Shown: positions 1 to 7,348 of the stretch, piece after piece | Layout: each line of letters starts with the position of its first letter | Numbering within the stretch: position 1 is the first letter of the stretch | Origin: Paenibacillus sp. PL2-23 | GTDB lineage: Bacteria > Bacillota > Bacilli > Paenibacillales > Paenibacillaceae | Assembly (NCBI RefSeq): GCF_040834005.1 | Contig: NZ_CP162129.1 | Location: 2,690,001 to 2,754,000 of the forward strand | DNA: 64,000 nt | Direction of reading: 5' to 3' | Program-made: the position numbers and the translations under genes | The notes under the pieces: model-generated | Told to the model about the DNA's origin: nothing | The model's database searches: none | What the model saw: the letters and a program-made list of their open reading frames with translations, nothing else

Positions 1-519
1 AAAGGCATTGACATCCGCCAGCATGGCAGCGGGAACGCGGGAGCTACCAATACGCTGCGCGTGCTTGGCAAAGGCCCCGGGATTCTAGTATTCGCATTGG
101 ATATTGCAAAAGGCGTGCTGGCTGTCTACCTCGGCTACACGCTGGGGGATAACGGGTGGATTCCCGTGCTGTGCGGCTTGGCAGCCATCATCGGCCACAA
201 TTGGCCGATCTGGTTCAGATTCAAGGGCGGCAAAGGCATCGCCACAACAATTGGGGTTATTGCGACCCTGGCGTTTTTCCCTGCCCTGTACGCGGGTCTA
301 ATCGCTATATTGGTTATTGTTATTACTCGTTACGTATCGCTGGGCTCGTTGATCTTCGCGGGACTGCTGCCCGTCTTTATCGTCTTGCTTCAACATTCCT
401 GGCCGTTGTTCAGCGCGGCGCTTGCGATCGCGATTTTTGCTTTTGTTCGGCATCGGTCGAATATCGTTAAGCTGCTGCAAGGGACGGAGAACAAGTTAGG
501 GGCTAAGAAGGAGGCATAA
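1..519 (+). CDS. plsY: Glycerol-3-phosphate acyltransferase PlsY, 5' end cut by window
   Basis: Membrane enzyme that transfers an acyl group from acyl-phosphate to glycerol-3-phosphate, giving lysophosphatidic acid, the first step of phospholipid synthesis. The frame is open from base 1, so the true start lies upstream; 172 residues are visible and about 25 are missing compared with the usual length near 200. Family motifs are present: HGSGNAGATNT at visible residues 8-18 and GGKG near 76-79, with several hydrophobic spans between and after them. It is followed directly by gpsA, which makes its glycerol-3-phosphate substrate. Identification is secure. Confidence 0.95.
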   Translation, partial: KGIDIRQHGSGNAGATNTLRVLGKGPGILVFALDIAKGVLAVYLGYTLGDNGWIPVLCGLAAIIGHNWPIWFRFKGGKGIATTIGVIATLAFFPALYAGLIAILVIVITRYVSLGSLIFAGLLPVFIVLLQHSWPLFSAALAIAIFAFVRHRSNIVKLLQGTENKLGAKKEA

Positions 520-524
520 GCGGT

Positions 525-1556
525 ATGCATGAAGGAGAGAACAGTCCGCGCAAGGCAGCCGTTCTGGTAGCTGGCAGCTGGGGAACGGCGCTTGCGCTGG
601 TGCTTGCGAGCAACGGGTTTCACGTGACGCTGTGGACGCGCAATGCGGAGCAAGCCGATGAGATTAACAACAAACATCAGAACAGCCGTTATTTGCCGGG
701 CAGCGAGCTGCCTCCGGGCATTACGGCATCGACGAGTATGGGAAGCGCTCTCGAAGGCGCGGAGCTGGCGTTGTTCGTTGCGCCGTCCGCCGTTATGCGG
801 GAGGTGGCCCGCGCGGCGGCGCCGCATCTTGGAGCGAACACGCTTGTTGTCCATGCGACCAAGGGCTTCGAGGCGGATACGATGAAGCGTATGTCCGTCG
901 TGCTTGCGGAGGAGCTGGGCCGCGACGCTTCGACGATCGTCGTGCTGACCGGGCCTAGCCACGCCGAAGAGGTGATCAAGAAGCAGCCAACAACGGTGGT
1001 TGTTGCCTCAGCTTCGCTGGAGGCGGCGGAGAAGGCGCAGGACGCGCTGATGAACGGCGACTTCCGCGTCTATACCAACGTGGATGTTGTGGGTGCCGAG
1101 GTGGCGGGCGCGATCAAAAATATTATTGCCCTCGGCGCGGGGCTTAGCGACGGTCTCGGATTTGGCGACAATGCCAAAGCGGCTCTCTTGACCCGAGGAC
1201 TGGCCGAGATCGGGCGTCTAGGCGCGGCGATGGGCGCAAGCCCGATGACCTTCGCCGGTCTGGCCGGCGTAGGGGATCTGGTTGCGACTGGCACGAGCAA
1301 GCACAGCCGTAATTGGCGTGCAGGCTATATGCTGGGAGACGGAACGCCGCTCGAAGCCGTGCTTGAGCGAATCGGCATGGTGGTGGAGGGTGTCAGGACG
1401 ACGCGCACCGCCTACCAGCTGTCGAAGCAATACAACGTCGAGATGCCTATTACTAATCAGCTGTACGAGGTGCTGTTCGAAGGGAAAGCGCCGAAGGCAG
1501 CCGTGGAGCATTTGATGGGACGCCTCAAAACGCATGAAACGGAGCCTTTGGGATAG
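525..1556 (+). CDS. gpsA: Glycerol-3-phosphate dehydrogenase [NAD(P)+] GpsA
   Basis: Cytosolic enzyme reducing dihydroxyacetone phosphate to sn-glycerol-3-phosphate for phospholipid synthesis. At 343 residues it has the family length. The N-terminal Rossmann fold and the catalytic-lysine region GAIKN are visible, followed by the conserved GLAGVGDL segment. Odd point: the dinucleotide loop reads VAGSWG at residues 15-20 where the family normally has GAGSWG, so the first glycine of GxGxxG is a valine (codon GTA). The start ATG is preceded by AAGGAGG inside the end of plsY. The pairing with plsY matches their shared pathway. Confidence 0.95.
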   Translation: MHEGENSPRKAAVLVAGSWGTALALVLASNGFHVTLWTRNAEQADEINNKHQNSRYLPGSELPPGITASTSMGSALEGAELALFVAPSAVMREVARAAAPHLGANTLVVHATKGFEADTMKRMSVVLAEELGRDASTIVVLTGPSHAEEVIKKQPTTVVVASASLEAAEKAQDALMNGDFRVYTNVDVVGAEVAGAIKNIIALGAGLSDGLGFGDNAKAALLTRGLAEIGRLGAAMGASPMTFAGLAGVGDLVATGTSKHSRNWRAGYMLGDGTPLEAVLERIGMVVEGVRTTRTAYQLSKQYNVEMPITNQLYEVLFEGKAPKAAVEHLMGRLKTHETEPLG

Positions 1557-1582
1557 GCGCCCTGCGCCTACACCAATTCCAT

Positions 1583-1626
1583 ACCCTCCTCATATGATGC
1601 TAGAAGCTCATAGACCAGAGGAGGGT
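1583..1626 (+). promoter_or_regulatory. Hairpin that buries the spoVIF ribosome-binding site
   Basis: ACCCTCCTC at 1583-1591 is the exact reverse complement of GAGGAGGGT at 1618-1626, which contains the Shine-Dalgarno sequence of spoVIF. The 26-nt loop can itself fold, with ATGA/TCAT and GCT/AGC pairing. No T-tract follows, so this is not a terminator. Control of translation is an inference. Confidence 0.5.
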
Positions 1627-1633
1627 GAGAAAA

Positions 1634-1909
1634 TTGTCCAAAGGTTTACCCAAAGACGTGTTGAGCGCGATTAACAAAAAAACAGGCAAAAACATTTCCG
1701 AGAATGCCATCAAGAAATTGGCAAGCGGAGTCAATCCCAATACGCTGCAGAACGAAGCGGAGCTTCGCAAGCTGATCAAACAGGTGGCCGATATGGCGAA
1801 AATAAAGGTGCCGGACTCGACCGTAAGCGATATTGTTAAGGCTGTAAAGTCGAGCGGTATGTCTCCATCTAACCTGGAGAGCCTCGTCAAAATGATGATG
1901 AAGAAGTAA
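1634..1909 (+). CDS. spoVIF: Stage VI sporulation protein F (SpoVIF-like)
   Basis: Small protein of 91 residues resembling SpoVIF (YjcC) of Bacillus, which is needed for proper spore coat maturation in the mother cell. It is a lysine-rich helical protein with the pattern KKTGKNISENAIKKL near the start and a second conserved block, AKIKVPDSTVSDIVKAV, in the middle. A GTG at 1625 is in frame but overlaps the ribosome-binding site AGGAGG (1619-1624), so TTG at 1634, with 9-nt spacing, is chosen. The gene sits alone between gpsA and a strong terminator. Assignment rests on sequence resemblance only. Confidence 0.7.
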   Translation: MSKGLPKDVLSAINKKTGKNISENAIKKLASGVNPNTLQNEAELRKLIKQVADMAKIKVPDSTVSDIVKAVKSSGMSPSNLESLVKMMMKK

Positions 1910-1917
1910 CTATGCCA

Positions 1918-1990
1918 GACAAAAGCTTGCGAAGGCTCCCCGGGAGCGCGCCCGCGCGGCGATATTCGCGAAGCTTTTGTCCTTTTTTTT
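1918..1990 (+). terminator. Strong rho-independent terminator after spoVIF
   Basis: GACAAAAGCTT (1918-1928) pairs perfectly with AAGCTTTTGTC (1971-1981), extended by GCGAA/TTCGC and an inner GC-rich palindrome. Eight T residues follow at 1983-1990. Confidence 0.9.
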
Positions 1991-2005
1991 GACGGGTGCT
2001 ATAAT
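1977..2005 (+). promoter_or_regulatory. Promoter for the DUF2768 gene
   Basis: TTGTCC at 1977-1982, a 17-nt spacer and TATAAT at 2000-2005, with an extended -10 TG at 1997-1998. The -35 box lies in the right arm of the preceding terminator. Confidence 0.6.
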
Positions 2006-2049
2006 GGGGAAGAATTTATTCCGAACGAAGTTAGGAGAATGGAACGGCA

Positions 2050-2229
2050 ATGGACGCAATGACGAAGATGTGGATTTCATTTCTCGGGATTGGGCTGATG
2101 GCGATTGCGGCATTCCTGATCACCTTTGCCCGTGTGAAAACCAAGGGCTTTATTAAATTTATATTATCCTTTATCGCGTTTATCTTATTATTATTCGGCT
2201 TTATTTATGGCTTCTTCTCTATTCTGTAG
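2050..2229 (+). CDS. DUF2768 small membrane protein (YphE-like)
   Basis: A 59-residue protein with two hydrophobic segments, about residues 8-25 and 36-57, separated by the short basic stretch RVKTKGFIK. It therefore looks like a hairpin membrane protein. The position between gpsA and the yphF/spoIVA region matches yphE of Bacillus subtilis, a DUF2768 protein of unknown function. The start ATG at 2050 follows the ribosome-binding site AGGAGAA. It has its own promoter just upstream. Function unknown; a sporulation role is only suggested by neighbours. Confidence 0.7.
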   Translation: MDAMTKMWISFLGIGLMAIAAFLITFARVKTKGFIKFILSFIAFILLLFGFIYGFFSIL

Positions 2230-2298
2230 CGGGAGCGGGCAACGATGATAAACGTACATACTATTTACTATGGTGAAAATAAGAAGGAGCTGAACGGT

Positions 2299-2601
2299 AT
2301 GCTTGAGCTTATTATGACGGGAAAAACGGTTACCAAAACAGTAGAGGCGGAAGCAGGGCTTACCCTATTGGACCATGCCATCAAATATGATATTGATTTC
2401 GGCTTCTCCTGTACGCGGGGAACCTGCGCCAGATGCCGCTGCCAAATCACGGAAGGGCTGGGCCTTCTTGAGGAGGTAACGGATGAGGAGTGGGATCGTC
2501 TGGAGCCGGAGGAATTCGAGCAAGGATTCCGATTAGGCTGCCAGGCGGTCGTGAAGGAGGGCGCTGGCCGCATTGTTGCGGTCAACAAAACGTACTTCTA
2601 A
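2299..2601 (+). CDS. 2Fe-2S ferredoxin-type protein
   Basis: A 100-residue beta-grasp ferredoxin domain. Cluster ligands are visible as C38-x4-C43-x2-C46 (CTRGTCARC) and C81. An upstream in-frame ATG at 2245 would add 18 residues, but ATG at 2299 has AAGGAG at 2284-2289 with ideal spacing and gives a normal ferredoxin start. It should act as a small electron carrier; the partner is unknown. It lies 11 nt before a nucleotidyltransferase gene that is followed by a second, different ferredoxin. Confidence 0.85.
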   Translation: MLELIMTGKTVTKTVEAEAGLTLLDHAIKYDIDFGFSCTRGTCARCRCQITEGLGLLEEVTDEEWDRLEPEEFEQGFRLGCQAVVKEGAGRIVAVNKTYF

Positions 2602-2612
2602 GGAGCAAGAGC

Positions 2613-3230
2613 ATGTCGGAAACTACAAATATTCATCATGCGCTGGCTATTATTGCGGACGCTGCAGGGACAAGCGGCTGGGCGCTTGGAGGCAGCGCCG
2701 CTCTTCTGCTGAGAGGCATCCCGCTGGAGGCGCCGCCGCGTGACATCGATTTATATTGCGATCAGGCCCGGCTGGACAGCCTGCACCTCGCGCTGGCTCC
2801 TTACGCAACAGACAGCCCCGCGTACAGCGAGACGCCGATCTATCGGTCCACGCTTAGCCACTATGTCATTGGCGCCTGCAAGGTGGAGCTTGTGACTGAT
2901 TTCCAGGTGGATGCGCACGGCTGCCGATATAGGGTGGATGTCGCGGGTTTTCTTGTTCCGTTCGGGGACGAGGCTGAGCTGGAACTGAGCGAGACACGTC
3001 ATTCAGGCAGCCCGCGGGTACGGGTTGCGCCGCTCGCGCACGAGCTGCTGTTCAACGTGCTGCGCGGGAGAGCGGATCGCATCTCAACCATTGCCGAGGC
3101 GATGGGCCGAGAGGCGGAGCGGCAGGAGAGGCTGCTAGCCGAGCTGGAGGCGCGCAACGAAATAACAAGCGAGATCAGCGCGCAAATGCGCTGTCTCCTG
3201 GGAGGAGAGCGAGCATGGACGCAGAGGTAG
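2613..3230 (+). CDS. Nucleotidyltransferase-fold protein of unknown substrate
   Basis: A 205-residue protein whose first 50 residues carry the nucleotidyltransferase signature: WALGGSAALL around residue 23, then RDIDLY with the paired acidic residues D44 and D46. This resembles small minor nucleotidyltransferases such as MNT/aminoglycoside adenylyltransferase relatives, but no closer family could be assigned. The start ATG at 2613 follows the ribosome-binding site AAGGAGC. Its 3' end overlaps the next ferredoxin gene by 16 nt, so the two are probably translated together. Confidence 0.65.
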   Translation: MSETTNIHHALAIIADAAGTSGWALGGSAALLLRGIPLEAPPRDIDLYCDQARLDSLHLALAPYATDSPAYSETPIYRSTLSHYVIGACKVELVTDFQVDAHGCRYRVDVAGFLVPFGDEAELELSETRHSGSPRVRVAPLAHELLFNVLRGRADRISTIAEAMGREAERQERLLAELEARNEITSEISAQMRCLLGGERAWTQR

Positions 3231-3559
3231 TGTTCTATCCCGGCGGCAAGTCAGCCAGAGTCAGGCGCGGCACAACCGTATTGGACGCGGCCAGAAGAGC
3301 CGGCGTCACCATTGCCACAAGATGCGGCGGCAAAGCGGCCTGCTTTATGTGCAAGGTGACGGTCAGACCATCCAGCGAGCTGCTTCCGATGGGAGACGCG
3401 GAGCGGAGGAAGCTGGCGGGGCTGGAGCAGAAGCATATGAGGCTGGCGTGCCAGACGCGTGTATCCGGCAGGACAGAGGTTGAGCTTCCGCCGGATCCGC
3501 TGCGTTCGGCCGTGGCCAACGCTCTGGCGCGGCAGAAGGAAATGGATGAGCTATGGTAA
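3215..3559 (+). CDS. 2Fe-2S ferredoxin, second copy
   Basis: A 114-residue ferredoxin with ligands C37-x5-C43-x2-C46 (CGGKAACFMC) and C79, the spacing of adrenodoxin/putidaredoxin-like proteins and of chloroplast-type relatives such as those with CGGxGxCGxC. The spacing differs from the first ferredoxin at 2299. The start lies inside the preceding gene after GGGAGGAGAGCG. Acidic and basic residues are frequent at the C-terminus. Electron transfer role is family knowledge; the partner is not known. Confidence 0.85.
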   Translation: MDAEVVFYPGGKSARVRRGTTVLDAARRAGVTIATRCGGKAACFMCKVTVRPSSELLPMGDAERRKLAGLEQKHMRLACQTRVSGRTEVELPPDPLRSAVANALARQKEMDELW

Positions 3560-3583
3560 GGAAACGAAACGGAGGTTCCCGCA

Positions 3584-4336
3584 ATGAAATTTCGCACAAC
3601 AAGACCGTTTGGAAGCGCATGGCGAGCTGCGGCGGCATGTCTGTTGCTTGCCGCGTTCATGACGCTTCTGACCGGCTGTCTATATCCGGAGGATAAGCTG
3701 CAGCAGAACATGCCGCCCAAGGAAGCCGTGCGCAATGTGCAGGCGGCAGTGGATCAATATTTTCAGGAGCTTGGCCTTCTGCCGATCGCGAACAGCGGTC
3801 AGGAGGTGCCGAGATATGAGAAGTTTAAGGTGGATTACAAGAAGCTGACGGGCAAGGGCTACTTGAGCTCGATCCCGACGTCCGCGTTCGAGAATGGCGG
3901 CAATTATTATTTTCTGATTATCGATGAGGAGACCGAGCCGCGCGTCAAGCTGATGGATATTGTAACCTCGCAGAAAATAAATGATATCCAGAACTGGGTC
4001 AAGGGGCACCTGGAATCCAGAGGCGAGCTTCCCAAGGCGGGAGAGATGTATCCCGGTTTCTATTCCATTGATTATGACAGCATGGGCCGCAAGGCGCCGG
4101 ACATCCCAAGCGTGTTCAGCGGCACGCTGATTTCCGCAATCATGGACGACAACGGCGTTGTATACGCCGATTACGGCATCGATTTGATGCAGCTGATGAG
4201 CAGAGACAACAGCCTGCAGGCCGACGAACAAACGGATTTGCGAGAGTGGCTGGTGGACGCCTCGGACTTTGTGCCAGTCAAGTCGCCGGTGTATCGCCTT
4301 CAGGACGGAGAGCCCGTCGCCGTGCAGCCAGAATAG
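3584..4336 (+). CDS. YphF-like lipoprotein
   Basis: A 250-residue exported lipoprotein. A lipoprotein signal peptide is clear: basic N-terminus, hydrophobic core and lipobox LTGC with the modified Cys at residue 32. The mature part is soluble and has no recognised catalytic motif. Position directly before spoIVA is that of yphF in Bacillus subtilis, a protein of unknown function. The start ATG follows GGAGG at about 3571. A strong terminator ends the gene. Confidence 0.75.
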   Translation: MKFRTTRPFGSAWRAAAACLLLAAFMTLLTGCLYPEDKLQQNMPPKEAVRNVQAAVDQYFQELGLLPIANSGQEVPRYEKFKVDYKKLTGKGYLSSIPTSAFENGGNYYFLIIDEETEPRVKLMDIVTSQKINDIQNWVKGHLESRGELPKAGEMYPGFYSIDYDSMGRKAPDIPSVFSGTLISAIMDDNGVVYADYGIDLMQLMSRDNSLQADEQTDLREWLVDASDFVPVKSPVYRLQDGEPVAVQPE

Positions 4337-4352
4337 ACCTCGTACAACAACT

Positions 4353-4382
4353 CCCTTCCCGATATGCGGGAAGGGATTTTTT
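4353..4382 (+). terminator. Rho-independent terminator after the lipoprotein gene
   Basis: CCCTTCCCG (4353-4361) pairs with CGGGAAGGG (4367-4375) around the loop ATATG, followed by a run of T at 4377-4382. Confidence 0.9.
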
Positions 4383-4482
4383 GCGTGCGCGGGCATAGAA
4401 AGGAGACGCCTCTCATATATTTCAATCTTGGAAGGGAAGCAGGGTTCATCCGGTGAAAAAAAGATTTCGTAGAAGCAGTCGT

Positions 4483-4509
4483 CATATTTGGACAGTCCGG
4501 ACATAAGCT
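4483..4509 (+). promoter_or_regulatory. Candidate sigma-E promoter of spoIVA
   Basis: CATATT at 4483-4488, a 13-nt spacer and CATAAGCT at 4502-4509 resemble the mother-cell sigma-E consensus (-35 ATATT, -10 CATACA-T). spoIVA is a sigma-E gene in Bacillus. Otherwise 4383-4608 shows nothing recognisable. Confidence 0.5.
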
Positions 4510-4608
4510 ATTACTAGTCCAAAAAGCATGTACGAGTTGCGTCGCTGGCCTGCCCTCTTGTCCGGTGGATGGCGGCGAACCGGAAATTCAATTGGGAGGG
4601 GATATTCA

Positions 4609-6087
4609 GTGGAGAAAGTAGACATTTTCAAGGACATAGCCGAACGTACCGGCGGGGATATTTACCTCGGGGTAGTAGGGGCTGTCCGGACGGGCAAATC
4701 AACGTTTATTAAGCGATTCATGGAGACGGTAGTGCTTCCCAACATTGCGAGCGAATCCGACCGTGCCAGAGCCGTGGACGAACTTCCTCAAAGCGCCGCA
4801 GGCAAAACAATTATGACAACCGAGCCCAAATTCGTGCCTAATCAAGCGGTCCAGCTCAAAGTGGCGGAAGGGCTTGAAGTAAATGTAAGGCTGGTCGACT
4901 GCGTCGGCTACGCGGTAGAAGGGGCAAAAGGCTACGAGGACGAAAATGGCCCGCGCATGATTACAACGCCATGGTTCGATGAGCCGATCCCGTTCCAGGA
5001 GGCTGCTGAGATCGGCACCAGGAAGGTTATCCAGGAGCATTCGACACTCGGGGTTGTCGTTACGACGGATGGCTCTATCGCAGAAATTCCAAGAAGCTCG
5101 TACGTCGTTGCGGAAGAGAGAGTTGTGGAGGAGCTGAAGGAGGTTGGTAAGCCGTTTGTGCTCATCATCAACTCCACTCGTCCAAAAAGCGAGGAGACAC
5201 AGCAGCTTCGCAGCGAGCTGCAGGCGAAATACGACATTCCGGTTATCGCGCTCAGCGTCGCGACGATGGGCGAAGAGGAAGGCACGGCCGTGCTTCGCGA
5301 GGTGCTCTATGAGTTCCCTGTACACGAGGTGAACGTCAACCTTCCTAGCTGGGTAATGGTGCTGAACGACAATCATTGGCTGCGCAGCAACTACGAGAAT
5401 TCCGTGCGAGACACGGTTAAGGATATTCGCCGATTAAGAGATGTCGAGAGAGTCGTTCAGCAGTTTATGGACTACGACTTTATCGCCAAAGCTGGACTTA
5501 GCGGCATGAATATGGGGCAAGGCGTAGCGGAGATCGATCTCTATGCGCCGGATGAGCTGTATGATCGCATCCTGATGGAGGTGGTCGGCGTTGAAATCCG
5601 GGGCAAGGACCATCTGCTCCAGCTGATGCAGGACTTCTCGCATGCCAAGCGCGAATACGACCGCTTCGCCGAAGCACTGGAGATGGTGAAGACAACGGGC
5701 TACGGCATAGCCGCGCCGTCATTGGCCGAAATGATGCTGGATGAGCCGGAGCTGATTCGTCAAGGCTCCCGATTTGGCGTAAGGCTGAAAGCAACAGCGC
5801 CTTCCATCCATATGATCAGGGTGGATGTGGAATCCGAATTCGCCCCGATCATCGGCACCGAGAAGCAAAGCGAAGAGCTGGTGCGTTACTTAATGCAGGA
5901 TTTCGAAAACGATCCAATCAAAATTTGGGAATCCGATATTTTTGGCCGCTCGCTGCACTCCATCGTCAGAGAAGGCATTCAGGGCAAAATCGCGATGATG
6001 CCGGACAATGCGCGGTATAAGCTGCAGGAGACGCTGGGCCGCATCATCAACGAAGGCTCGGGCGGCTTGATCGCCATCATCCTGTAA
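4609..6087 (+). CDS. spoIVA: Stage IV sporulation protein A, spore coat morphogenetic ATPase
   Basis: ATPase that polymerises on the outer forespore membrane to form the basement layer of the coat. With GTG at 4609 the protein has 492 residues, the same length as in Bacillus subtilis; an in-frame ATG at 4528 would add 27 unrelated residues and lacks a good ribosome-binding site, whereas GTG follows GGGAGGGG. The P-loop reads GAVRTGKST at residues 24-32. The C-terminus is hydrophobic (GLIAIIL), as in the family, where it helps recognise the membrane via SpoVM. A sigma-E-like promoter is seen about 100 nt upstream. Confidence 0.97.
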   Translation: MEKVDIFKDIAERTGGDIYLGVVGAVRTGKSTFIKRFMETVVLPNIASESDRARAVDELPQSAAGKTIMTTEPKFVPNQAVQLKVAEGLEVNVRLVDCVGYAVEGAKGYEDENGPRMITTPWFDEPIPFQEAAEIGTRKVIQEHSTLGVVVTTDGSIAEIPRSSYVVAEERVVEELKEVGKPFVLIINSTRPKSEETQQLRSELQAKYDIPVIALSVATMGEEEGTAVLREVLYEFPVHEVNVNLPSWVMVLNDNHWLRSNYENSVRDTVKDIRRLRDVERVVQQFMDYDFIAKAGLSGMNMGQGVAEIDLYAPDELYDRILMEVVGVEIRGKDHLLQLMQDFSHAKREYDRFAEALEMVKTTGYGIAAPSLAEMMLDEPELIRQGSRFGVRLKATAPSIHMIRVDVESEFAPIIGTEKQSEELVRYLMQDFENDPIKIWESDIFGRSLHSIVREGIQGKIAMMPDNARYKLQETLGRIINEGSGGLIAIIL

Positions 6088-6107
6088 TAGCATAATAGAA
6101 GCCCGGG

Positions 6108-6150
6108 GCTGCCCGGCTCGGTCAACTTGACCGAGTCAGGCAGCTTCTTG
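6108..6150 (+). terminator. Hairpin terminator after spoIVA
   Basis: GCTGCC (6108-6113) and CTCGGTCAA (6117-6125) pair with TTGACCGAG (6127-6135) and GGCAGC (6139-6144). The following T-tract is weak (TTCTTGC), so efficiency may be modest. Confidence 0.65.
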
Positions 6151-6217
6151 CTATTGTCAAGGCGCTGACGGAAACATTAGAAAAAGTTTCTTTTCCGGCT
6201 GAAATCAAGGAAATAAC

Positions 6218-6246
6218 TTGAAATTGCGTTTGCACTGTATTACTAT
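6218..6246 (+). promoter_or_regulatory. Promoter of hup
   Basis: TTGAAA at 6218-6223, a 17-nt spacer and TACTAT at 6241-6246. It would give an untranslated leader of about 250 nt before hup. The rest of the leader (6250-6448) shows nothing I can name. Confidence 0.5.
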
Positions 6247-6448
6247 AGTTTTGTTCAAGCATAAGGGATTAAGGAACGGCGCAGCCGTAAGCGCTAGCGT
6301 ACAGCAATTGAAGGGTTGAGTTTTGTGCTTGCTCATACATCGGCTGATCTGGGAATGAAGCTCATCATTGCGCGTGCAGATGTATATATTTTTAGTTTTC
6401 GGTGAATAAGAGGGATAAGAGGAAAAACTGAACTAATGCTTACGAAGT

Positions 6449-6488
6449 AAGTTTTTCTCAAAGGCTAGCGCCTGATTGAGAAAAACTT
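6449..6488 (+). promoter_or_regulatory. Perfect 13-bp leader hairpin just before the hup ribosome-binding site
   Basis: AAGTTTTTCTCAA (6449-6461) is the exact reverse complement of TTGAGAAAAACTT (6476-6488). AGGC/GCCT inside the loop extends the stem after a 2-nt bulge. The ribosome-binding site AAGGAGGTG begins at 6491, two bases after the stem. Only four T follow, so it is not a typical terminator. Confidence 0.6.
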
Positions 6489-6504
6489 TTAAGGAGGTGA
6501 AACC

Positions 6505-6780
6505 ATGAACAAAACCGATCTGATCACGAAGGTAGCGGAACTGTCCGAGCTGTCCAAAAAGGATGCGACGAAAGCGGTTGACGCTGTATTCGAAGCGATC
6601 TCGGAAGCTCTTCAAAGCGGAGACAAGGTGCAGCTCGTTGGCTTTGGCAACTTTGAAGTGCGCGAACGTCAAGCACGCAAAGGCCGCAACCCGCAGACAG
6701 GCGAGGAAATCGATATCGCCGCAAGCAAGATGCCGGCATTCAAACCAGGCAAATCTCTTAAGGACCTTGTATCCAATTAA
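6505..6780 (+). CDS. hup: Histone-like DNA-binding protein HU
   Basis: Small DNA-bending nucleoid protein, 91 residues, acting as a dimer; essential in Bacillus subtilis, where it is called HBsu. The family signature [21 protein letters not shown] (the DNA-binding arm) is complete, and the protein starts [12 protein letters not shown]. The ribosome-binding site AAGGAGGTGA is close to ideal. The gene lies between spoIVA and mtrB, as in Bacillus, has its own promoter and terminator, and has a hairpin in its leader. Confidence 0.97.
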   Translation: MNKTDLITKVAELSELSKKDATKAVDAVFEAISEALQSGDKVQLVGFGNFEVRERQARKGRNPQTGEEIDIAASKMPAFKPGKSLKDLVSN

Positions 6781-6794
6781 CGTATAGCAAGAGT

Positions 6795-6836
6795 AACGCT
6801 CGAACGTCACGCGGTTTGGGCGTTTTTCTTTTTTTT
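6795..6836 (+). terminator. Rho-independent terminator after hup
   Basis: An 11-bp stem, 6795-6805 with 6814-6824, containing two G-T pairs and an 8-nt loop, is followed by TTTCTTTTTTTT. Confidence 0.85.
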
Positions 6837-6859
6837 CGCCTGAGGCTGACGCACTGCCA

Positions 6860-6888
6860 TTGCGCAATAGGGATACTTCCTCTATAAT
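6860..6888 (+). promoter_or_regulatory. Promoter of mtrB
   Basis: TTGCGC at 6860-6865, a 17-nt spacer and a perfect TATAAT at 6883-6888. mtrB therefore appears to be transcribed on its own rather than with hup. Confidence 0.6.
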
Positions 6889-6932
6889 TCTGATGATGGG
6901 TTGTTATGCATTGACGATGCGGGGGGATCACT

Positions 6933-7154
6933 ATGGAGCCTACTATTGGCGAATACATTGTAATCAAGGCTAAGGATCAAGGCGTGCAGGTCATCGGATT
7001 GACGCGCGGCCATGATACGCGGTTCCATCATACGGAGAAGCTCGACAGGAACGAAGTGCTGATCTGCCAGTTTACCGACCATACCTCGGCTATTAAAATT
7101 CGGGGCAAAGCTACCGTAATGACCAAATACGGGACGGTCGAAACCGATCAATAG
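6933..7154 (+). CDS. mtrB: trp RNA-binding attenuation protein TRAP (MtrB)
   Basis: An 11-subunit ring that, when loaded with tryptophan, binds RNA carrying spaced (G/U)AG triplets and shuts off trp gene expression. The 73 residues align with Bacillus [21 protein letters not shown], then [12 protein letters not shown] and [14 protein letters not shown], including the conserved lysine/arginine RNA-contact region. The Bacillus partner gene mtrA (folE) is absent here. A matching RNA target is visible about 9 kb downstream, before trpE (16344-16393). No anti-TRAP gene is visible in the window. Confidence 0.95.
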   Translation: MEPTIGEYIVIKAKDQGVQVIGLTRGHDTRFHHTEKLDRNEVLICQFTDHTSAIKIRGKATVMTKYGTVETDQ

Positions 7155-7166
7155 GTCTGAATGCAA

Positions 7167-7189
7167 AGCAGGCGATGCCTGCTTTTTTT
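7167..7189 (+). terminator. Rho-independent terminator after mtrB
   Basis: AGCAGGC (7167-7173) pairs with GCCTGCT (7177-7183) around the loop GAT, and seven T follow. Confidence 0.9.
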
Positions 7190-7348
7190 GTGCCGAATGG
7201 AGATGCGCGCTGACAAGCCGAATAATCAATGTTCCGCTCTCGTACACTGTTGTATAAGGTTTGGGGGCAAGTCCGAAGCGGGGAGATGAATATCCTTGCC
7301 AGGTTGAACGCCCGCCAGCCATTCACTGCAGAAAGCGGGGGTGCGTTC

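Noticed and set aside
3680..4504. 274-residue open frame on the minus strand
   Set aside because: Opposite the YphF-like lipoprotein, which has a lipobox and a proper ribosome-binding site.
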